From Amoebophrya sp. AT5.2 (Eukaryota; Sar; Dinophyceae; Syndiniales; Amoebophryaceae), in NCBI GenBank assembly GCA_005223375.1, contig RXOD01005215.1, positions 1 to 15,284 of the forward strand: a stretch of 15,284 nt of DNA, given 5' to 3'. Positions 8,501 to 15,284 of the stretch are shown here, piece by piece. The notes under the pieces were generated by a model. That model saw only the letters and a program-made list of their open reading frames with translations, was not told where the DNA came from and made no database searches. Made by a program: the position numbers and the translations under genes. How positions within the stretch are numbered: the first letter of the stretch is position 1; every line of letters starts with the position of its first letter.

Positions 8501-8783
8501 ACTCGGCTTCCTCCTCTGCCTCTTCCTCCGCAACCTCTTGCGCGCGAATCTCCGCCAGGGACATCTTCGTGCCGTCGGGTTTTAGCCGCTGTCGGTAGGT
8601 TTTCGGCCTTGAGTCGGACTTGGCTGCTGCGGCGGGGGTTGTCGAAGACGCCGCTAGACCCCCTCCAGTAGAGAGCTCCAGGGAACGCTCCAGGGGGTTT
8701 TGGGAACCTTGGGAGACCATGGACTCCCCCATCATCGCCCGGGCCTCTTCGACCGCGCGGAGCTGGTCGTCCTGCTCCGACAT
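5599..8783 (-). CDS. Two-membrane-span protein with large glycosylatable loop, five exons
   Basis: Proposed exons are 8783-8444, 8245-7869, 7701-6832, 6706-6217 and 6122-5599 (TAG). All junctions keep phase (1, 0, 0, 1), giving 866 residues. ATG 8783 is preceded by an in-frame TAA at 8810-8808. Residues 1-329 are hydrophilic: a Glu/Ala-rich helix (about 76-120), then Ser- and Asp/Glu-rich stretches. The first membrane span is about 330-359 (FLTLLKMLGGFFVSYYGLVL onward). A loop of about 226 residues follows, with possible N-glycosylation sites NFT just after the span and NYT, a Trp-rich patch (WEWGQEWKWW) and three Cys. The second span is about 586-612 (TFLFVMQVLIGLVLLIPLGL). The Ser/Gly-rich C-terminal tail has two short charged helices. 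The inferred topology puts both ends in the cytosol and the loop in the lumen or outside. That arrangement is shared by some ion channels such as P2X and ASIC/ENaC, but I see no signature of those families. Function unknown. Confidence 0.8.
6123..6216 (-). other. Intron 4 of the two-span protein gene (94 nt)
   Basis: The donor is CCGTAG|GTACTT and the acceptor TATACAAAG|AAGATC. Both are phase 1, and joining gives a Glu codon. An overlapping donor GTAGGT four bases earlier is phase 0 and has no matching phase-0 acceptor near the start of the next exon. The interior is strongly AT-rich. Confidence 0.75.
6707..6831 (-). other. Intron 3 of the two-span protein gene (125 nt)
   Basis: The donor is CATGAAC|GTAACA and the preferred acceptor ATACACCAG|GTCGAG, both phase 0. 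An earlier in-phase acceptor, GGTTCAG|GAAG at 6785, would shorten the intron to 47 nt and add 26 residues. I prefer 6707 because the disputed 78 nt are AT-rich and use codons such as TTA, ATA and AGA that are uncommon in the neighbouring exons. Confidence 0.65.
7702..7868 (-). other. Intron 2 of the two-span protein gene (167 nt)
   Basis: The donor is GGAGCG|GTACTT and the acceptor CACGACTAG|TCCTCC. Both are phase 0. The acceptor AG is part of an in-frame TAG, so coding starts directly after it. The interior is AT-rich compared with both flanking exons. Confidence 0.8.
8246..8443 (-). other. Intron 1 of the two-span protein gene (198 nt)
   Basis: The donor is GCGAAAC|GTACTT and the acceptor ATCGCAG|AGGCG. 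Both are phase 1, and joining creates a Gln codon linking a charged helix to AREEAKKPWED. The intron contains in-frame stops, so it must be removed for the frame to continue. Confidence 0.8.
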
Positions 8784-9830
8784 TTTCTGTTGTCCTGTTT
8801 GATGTGTTTACCGCACGAAAATTAAATGGAGTTTCTCTATCCAGCGTAGCGGCAAGCTAGGTGGTGGGCCAGCCAGCGTGCTGGTGAACGCGCAGAGAAG
8901 ACCCGACCGCTGTTGTTTTGTTGTTGGGCGTGCAGGGGAGCCTGAATTCAAGCGTCCGCGCGGAGACTGAGGTATGCCGCGGACGGTGCTCAGGAATCCG
9001 TCGACGTTCTCAGCGCGAATTGCAAGTGTCGCGTCCAGGCGCAGGTGTTGTGTGGCGCGGGCAGACGCTTGCTTCGAAGTCCCATAAGCGAAACCTCCTT
9101 TGACACCGCGGCAAGTCAATCCGGGGCTGCAGCGCAGAATGAAAGAAAGTTCAGCAAAAACCCAGATATCTGTACAACGACATTCTTCAAAAAAATAACC
9201 AGCGAGGTGACAAAGTGCGCGCGGGGAAAGATTTTTGGAGGCCTGTTAGAGTACACGCGTATTAAGAACTATTGAAAAAAACCTTTTAGCAACCCTCAGC
9301 TACAAGCTTTTTCGAAATTGACTTGCTTCAAGTCCACTTTGATGTCTTGTCGTTGCCACGGTCGATTTGTCTATCTCTTCGAATAGTCTCTGTCTTTCGA
9401 CTCTCGATCTCTGTCTCTCTGCAGTGTTACGATTTTCAACTAAAGTAGCTTCTCTTTCTCTCGTCGTTGCCGATTCGAAGCCGAGTCCGACGACTCATTC
9501 AGTCACACGGCGGCAAATCGTACCGCCATGATGAAGCGTTTTGTTTCGATACCAGTTGCACATGCGCAAAGTCACGGGACGTGTTCATTTCAAGTACGTT
9601 GCGCGCGGTTCCACCCATGATTTCTTGCAATAAAACTTCTATTTCCACCTCCACCCCACCAAATTTCAAGCCACCGCATCGGACTAGATTTCAAGCCCGG
9701 TTTGTCCATTGAATACTTCTGTGGATCGAGAGCATCGGCTGCATGATCCGCCCCAATTTCATTTATACTTCAATTTTTTTCCTCAGCTGTCCTGCTCCCC
9801 CACCTCTCCCTCTCCACCCAATCGATCGGC
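8784..9830. other. Intergenic spacer between UTP10-like and two-span protein genes
   Basis: This 1,047-bp stretch follows the UTP10-like TAG and precedes the ATG of the two-span gene. A minus-strand frame without ATG (9119-8808) ends at the TAA just upstream of that ATG; it has no recognisable domain and may be part of the 5' leader. A plus-strand CT-rich tract lies at 9365-9465. Short direct repeats ATTTCAAGCC occur at 9663-9672 and 9688-9697. A G-rich minus-strand segment lies at 9818-9791. I see no convincing gene or structured RNA. Confidence 0.55.
9365..9465 (+). repeat. CT-rich low-complexity tract
   Basis: The plus strand is dominated by TCTC and TCTGTC words, including CTCTCGATCTCTGTCTCTCT followed directly by GCAG at about 9421. 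The minus strand reads as a GA-rich tract roughly 600 nt upstream of the two-span gene's ATG. It may be a promoter-type GA element or simple low complexity. Confidence 0.7.
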
Positions 9831-12800
9831 CTAATTCTTGTCCTTGAGCAATTCCGCCACGTCTTCCCCGGTCACTTGTTGCACGATCTTCAGCAGCTCC
9901 TTGGTTTCTTTCTCCACCAATTCGCTGTCGTCCTCGAGCAGCTCCACGGCAAACAGCATCGTGTCTGACAGCGAACTCACCACCGCGCAACCGCTCTTCC
10001 TCCACACCGCCTTTAGCGTCTTCACTAACGCGATTTTCCCCAAAGTGGCAGAGTGAGCCCCCGCCGAAGCCAGCTTCGCGTCCTGAGTCTTGTGCAGGAG
10101 GGATAGAATCAACTGTTTGCGATCGTCCTCTTCCGCTAGCTGGTGGACCAACGCCTGCACCGTCTGCAAAAGCGTCTGCTCAAAATTTCCGTAGTGGATT
10201 GCGACCGGCTGTGGCTGCGACGCCGCATCTTCCACTTGCAGCATCTCCAACAGCTGCGCCGCCGTGGTCGTACTCGCGACCGTGCTTGCAGTAGCTGCAC
10301 TTGACGTGGCATTTGTCGAGGAGGCGGCCTTCTCGGAGGCGCTGCAGACGATGGGAAGAATCTCGTAAAGGTCGATGAGGGGCTCGGCGAGCTCCGTCAA
10401 AATCTGCGCGCCAAAAGAGGGCTGGCTCGGCGCGGAGAGTGACGCCCGGATCGTCTCCAACAGCGATGCAAGGGCCGCGGCGAAAACAGGGTCCCGGAGC
10501 GCAGCGGAAGCTGGTGAGGTTTTTGGAAGGTCAAGGTTTTTATTGGTCTATGAATTCAGAACGCGTTGCGCACAGCTCGCATGGTTGTTCACGCGCTAGT
10601 CTTGTTGTGCGTAGAGACTGGAGCAGGAACAAATCAAGCGAGTTGTAAACCTGGGCGGTGCCATGAGTAAGTCTAAGTACCATCGTCCGTTCCTGCTCTT
10701 CGCTTTTTGCTCTTTTTCTCCTGCTTCACGGTCTGAAACGCCTTGGTGCGGAGCTCCCGCAGGGCCTGCGTCGCGTCTTTTACAATTTTCTTGAAAAACG
10801 GAACTGCCACAATCTCGTGCGCTTCGGCAATCATGGCGCGCAGCGTCGCGAACAGGAGGCTCGCCCTCCGTGCAACCAAAGCGTCGTCGACCTGTTACAT
10901 TATGTTTCTACTTGGGTGCTAAAGATGCACGCGTTCGTGATTTTGATGAGCAGAGGAAAAACAAAAAACTACCTTTCCCCCGTCCATTCTCTCTCCGAAG
11001 AGCAGCGGTGCTCCGCCGCGCGCGGTTTTCACCGTCTTCTCCCACACTGGGGAGAGCTGCTCGACCTCAAGGCGCAGTGCGCACTTCGCGTACAGTCCGG
11101 CGATGAGTTGCTGCAGAGAGTTGTTCACCCCCGTTTTCACGCCGTTTTCGCTTCCCAGCGAAGCGGACGTGAGCGGTGCCAGCACGTCGTCGAATATCGG
11201 GTTCGCAAACGGGCTCAGAACTTCTGCCGCTGTGTTTCCGCACAGGTGCTGAAAGAGGTATGTCAGCTTCAACACCTCCTTCTGGGATTGAAGATGTCGT
11301 CGCGCAGCATCCTTTTCATCGGCAGATGTAGTTCCGACGCGAGCGGAAATTTCGTCGCGAAACAAAGGCACGAAGGTGCGGAACGGCAGCGCTTGCAGCC
11401 AGGTCTTGAGAAGCACGTCCAGCTGCTGCAAAGTCGTGGCGTCTCCGCAATCCAGGTAAATTTTGAGCAACCCGGGAAATTTGCCGCTCAGGTACTTGCC
11501 GCACGTGGTTGCGTAGTTGCTCAGTGCGAGGCAGAGGGCGTCGACCGGCGGCTGCTGGTCGTTCGCTGCCGAAGATTTCTTCGCCCCCTGACCTTCTACT
11601 TTCACCCACCCCTCCAGGCAGTGCAACATTGGTCCCGCGACTTCGTTCAGTGTCGGCAGCAGCAGTTTCTTCGGCACCTCCCGCCCGGCATGCGCCAAGA
11701 ACAAAAACATCTGGCGTGCGCAGGCCGTCGTCGTCGGCGTGAGCAGGGTCCCCCTCGCGTACCCTTTTGTCAGCCACTCCAAGTGCGCTGGGACGAGCGG
11801 AAGCACCTCCGAACTGCAGGTCGCTGCCAGGTAGACCGGGGACGCCGTCAGCATGTGCGACAGGAACCGCCAGGCGTTCGTGTGCACGCACGCGAGTGGG
11901 ATCAGGCGAGCATTTTCTCCTTCTACCACCGCAACCTTCGTCAAACAGGCTGTCGCGACGAGCCGCAGCATCCGCGTCTGGCTCTCAATTACGTCCGGGT
12001 CCTGCTCGTCCGCTTCCTCGAGGCGACGCTTCTTGTTCTTCGTCGCGGCCTCTTTGCTGTCCGAACTTGCTTGCGGCTGCTGCTGCTGGTCGCCCAAGCA
12101 CTCCATCGACGCGTTCAAGATCACGTTCAGAAGATCGGATGCGTAACTCGGTGTACCACTTCGCTCCGGCGCGCAGCACCGCCCGAGCGCCTGTTCCAGG
12201 CACTTCCAGAACTCTAGGGTGCAGTCGGTCTGCAGCGCCGCCAGGATTGTTTTCCGCACGTCCTGCACCGCGCGCAACAGGGCCAAACGCCGCTTGTTCG
12301 CCAGCGGGCTGAGTGCCATGCGCGTCTGCGCGTCCTGGGCGAAGGCTTCCGAGAGGAAGAGCGCCTGCACCAGCTGGGACACGGAGGTCTCGTACCGGTC
12401 CACACCCGCGATACCCCTCTGCACCAAGTACCGCGCCGTCAGTTGAACGCACAGCAAAGGCGTTTGGAAAACCACCTGCTGCTTCGCATGCGGATCCGCC
12501 AGGAGCGCACGGAAAAACTCCCCGTAAGCGGCTTCGCGCGCCGTCTTCCGCGTGTCATTTTTCGCTTTTCTCTTCTTCTGGCTACTTCTGTCCTCCTCCT
12601 CGTCGTCGTCGTCCGAGTTTTCCTGCTTATCACCAGCCGTTCTTTTCCCACTGCCCGCTTCGAGCGCCACCGAGTAGAAGTGAAGCCTTGCGCTTTCTGC
12701 GACGCCCACTTGCAGCAACTTCGCCAGCTCGCCGAGAGCGTGATCCGGTCCGCCTGTGCTTTCTATCAAGAGCTTGGATGCGAAGGAGAGTAGCGTTGCC

Positions 12801-15284
12801 GAGTTGTTCTGTGTTCCGTACGCAGTGAACCAGGGCAGGAGCAGGGAGCTGAGCCCCGTCGCAGCCCCGTTTCCGCGCGCCGCGAAGTGGCTCAGCGCGT
12901 CCTTTGCGCCGCCGTCGGCAGCCACGGAGGGCGAGTGGTACAGGCACTGGAACAAGTAGTGCAAAAACACCATCTGCCGGTGGTCCGGTGCGGCCGTACT
13001 TGCGTCCCTCGATGAACTTGAACCTGCCGCATCCAATTCCAAACCGCCAAAGCGGTCGAGCGTCGATCCGGCGCAGGCCAGCAGAAACGAATCCACGTTG
13101 GCGGGAGTGAACGTCTTCAGGAAGGTGATCAGCGCTGGCTCGATGTTCGCGGACAGAAGAACGGTGCAGGCCCTCAGATTGTAGACGAACAGCGAGGAGG
13201 GAATCGCCTTGCGGCCCGACGCTTTCTTGTTGTCGGCAGGAGTGGTGGTATTTGTTCCACTTGGGTTGTCCGCCGTTGTCCCGTCGTCCGCCGCATGCTT
13301 CGTCAGCTCGCGAACGCACACGCACACCTGCTGTACGACGGACCTGAGCCCCTCGTCAGGCTCGATCCACACCGCGGCATGTTGCGAGAGGGTAACCAAG
13401 ATGCTGCAGAGGTCGCCCGCGACGCGCGTCTTCGCGCCGGAAGCGTCCTTTTTCATCGCGCAGGTCGTCAGAACCGTCTTGAAAACCGCCAGCACCTCCG
13501 TCAGCACTTCGGCGACGAAATTCGTGCGTTCGAACTCATCGTCGCCGCTGTCCCCTCTCTTTGGAGCCTGCTCCTCCCCGAATTTTTCTTTGAAGCTGGC
13601 ATCCCACTGCTGGACGCACGCCTTCGTCCGCGCTTGCAGGTACGACGCCAAAGATTCGACTCGCTTTGCATCCTTCAACTCATCCGCGGCAGCAGAGCCT
13701 AGTCGATCGACCAGCAGAGCCCGCAGAGTTTTCGCGTCCACCGCGATCGACTGAAAGCTGCTTCGCACGTCCTCCCGCAGCTCCGACCAATGCTGCAGCG
13801 CGTCCTCGGAGTGAGCCGTCTTCGCGCCTCTTGTCTCTGCGACTTTGGCGTCGAGCTCCACGCACCAATGCAGCAAAAGCTTGGCCGCGGATTCGTTGCT
13901 GCCACACTCGCTCGCGAGCCCTCGCGCGATCGAAGCTACGTGGCCGCTGTCCGCAACCGAAATAGATTCCGCGAGCGGGAGCAAAATGTTTTCCGCGAAC
14001 GCTGCGCGCGTCTTTCGTCGGACGACGCCTCTAGAAGCAGTTGCCTTCTCCTCTGCTCCGTCCTCCTTTTCGTTTGCATCCGCTTTTGCGGCACCCGCTG
14101 GCAATACGAAGTCGCAAATCGCCGCAACGAGCTTGGCGAGCTCGACGCGGACCTTCGACACGTCCATCTTTGCGATGTTCGACACGACAGCCTCGGCCGG
14201 AAGCGCGTGCCAAAAATTTTTGTCCACACTTGGGTCGTTTGTAGTCGACATGCAGGTCCACAGCAGCGCTAGGTTCACGCCGCACTCGCGATGGCTCGTG
14301 TCGGACGCCAGAAACGTCTTCAGGAGTTCGGCGACGTAACCGGCGTCCTGCTCGATCGCCGAACAGGACTGCAGCACCCGCTTCGTCAGAGCACTCAGAC
14401 TCTCCCCGAAGGTCGCCGTGCCCACCAGCAGCTGGTTGTCGACAATGGACGCGTACACCTTTGCGTCGTAGCCGAGCAGTTCGACGTGCGACGGGAACTC
14501 GTTGTCGACTTTGTTTTCCACCCCCTTCGACGGGATCGCGCGCACCAACGCCAGCGTCGCCTTGCGCACCTCGGCGGAAGCGTGCATCAGGAGGCGAATC
14601 GCCCGTAGCAGGAATGACGCCCTGGACGGCTCGTCCGTGACGGCAAAGGAAAGATCCGTTCTTGCCAGCAGCAGCAGCCCGTGCGCAAGAACGGTCGGCG
14701 ACAGAGTCGGCTTTTCCCCCGCACCGGACGCGAAGCAGAGCCGGAACAGGTCCTGCTGCGCCGGCGACTTTGCTGCCCCGAAGAACCGCTGCAGCGGGGA
14801 TTTGAACTGTTTCGGGAGGTGCAAAAGAAGCTTCAGGAGCTGGATGCGCGCTGGGAAATTCTCGGAAGAGGACGCTTCGGAGTCTTGTTCACCCACCACG
14901 ATGCTGTCCACTACTTTCGTCAACACAGCCGAGAATGCCTTGCCGACGGGCGCTTCGCGAATCACAAGCCGCGCAACGAGCGGGAACGAGCTGTACAGCG
15001 TGGCGATGAGAGAGTTCTTCCTGTCGGCAGCCGCCTCTGCCCCCACGTTCTGCAGCAACGCACTGATCGCGTCTGCCCCCGCGAGCACGCAGCACCCGGT
15101 CAGCTCGTCGAAGCTCCACCCGAAGGCACGGACGCATTCGTCTCGCGTAGGCGTCTTCCTCAATTCGTCCCCGTGCCCGCCCTTGTTGAGGTCGACCTGC
15201 AGCAGGAACTTTCTGAACACATCCTCCGCGGAACCGTGCGGCAGGGCCTTCCTGATCTTCGCGCTATTCTCTCCGTCCCGGCTC
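9831..15284 (-). CDS. UTP10: HEATR1/UTP10-like SSU processome protein, 5' partial
   Basis: Visible exons are 15284-10973, 10891-10681 and 10510-9831 (TAG), about 1,733 residues in all; the frame is open at the right edge, so the N-terminus is missing. Yeast Utp10 has about 1,770 residues and human HEATR1 about 2,140. The protein is almost all helical HEAT-like repeats, with an acidic then basic insert (DDDDEEEDRSSQKKRK, visible residue about 889) and a second basic patch (KNKKRRLEEADEQD, about 1,088). The identity rests on the C-terminal third, which reads like the BP28CT region of HEATR1 (KKLLLPTLNEVAGPMLHCLE; LKTWLQALPFRTFVPLFRDE), and on the last 60 residues, where MLFAVELLEDDSELVEKETK resembles the HEATR1 C-terminus in layout and charge. 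UTP10 belongs to the t-UTP/UtpA complex, which binds early pre-rRNA in the nucleolus and is needed for 18S rRNA maturation. I judged the match from memory, without an alignment; another large nucleolar HEAT protein is the main alternative. Confidence 0.8.
10511..10680 (-). other. Last intron of the UTP10-like gene (170 nt)
   Basis: The donor is GACGATG|GTACTT and the acceptor CCTCACCAG|CTTCC. Both are phase 1, creating an Ala codon and joining GTDD to SAALRDPVFAAA. The unspliced frame meets TAG within the donor region, and the downstream frame has an in-frame TAG inside the intron. Confidence 0.85.
10892..10972 (-). other. Penultimate intron of the UTP10-like gene (81 nt)
   Basis: The donor is GGGGAAAG|GTAGTT and the acceptor ATGTAACAG|GTCGAC. 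Both are phase 0, joining MDGGK to VDDALVARRAS. The frame reaches a stop soon after the donor if unspliced. A T-rich run follows the donor. Confidence 0.8.

Noticed and set aside
8808..9119. 103-codon minus-strand frame upstream of the two-span gene
   Set aside because: It has no ATG start and no recognisable motif, and ends at a TAA before the accepted ATG. It could be leader sequence, but coding is unsupported.
9529..9621. Small plus-strand ATG frame of about 30 codons
   Set aside because: Only a good start context supports it; there is no conserved motif and too little length to judge.
10817..12217. 466-codon plus-strand open frame
   Set aside because: It lies antisense to the UTP10-like exons; its Arg/Leu/Gln-rich product has no domain, while the opposite strand is continuously open for over 4.3 kb with HEAT-like character.

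Overview
The window looks like nuclear DNA of a GC-rich unicellular eukaryote. Four long reading frames lie on the minus strand, two of them interrupted by short GT-AG introns (81-198 nt) that join in phase. Exons are GC-rich, introns and spacers clearly more AT-rich, and no bacterial operon signals are seen. Stops used are TAG and TGA, consistent with the standard code. Same-strand gene packing and a non-standard 5' splice hexamer would fit an alveolate such as a dinoflagellate relative, but nothing in the sequence fixes the taxon.

Layout, in the direction of transcription (right to left): (1) 15284-9831, the 3' part of a HEATR1/UTP10-like HEAT-repeat protein of the small-subunit processome, with two introns near the 3' end; its N-terminus lies beyond the right edge. 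(2) 8783-5599, a five-exon gene for an 866-aa protein with two membrane spans and a glycosylation-competent loop of about 226 residues, family not recognised. (3) 4926-2956, an intronless lysine-rich protein with two CCHC-type zinc knuckles, probably nuclear and RNA-binding. (4) 2142-1, an intronless secreted or membrane-system protein with a signal peptide, a 37-residue tandem duplication and an expanded von Willebrand A (vWA) domain retaining its metal-site residues; it runs off the left edge.

The three spacers (about 0.8, 0.7 and 1.05 kb) hold no convincing gene. I found no tRNA, rRNA, CRISPR array or mobile element. The genes do not obviously form one pathway: UTP10 and the zinc-knuckle protein could both act on RNA in the nucleus or nucleolus, while the two-span and vWA proteins belong to the membrane system or cell surface. 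The most interesting signals are the recurrent GTACTT 5' splice site (4 of 6 introns), the vWA domain with a very long insertion between two metal-site motifs, and the unrecognised two-span protein.
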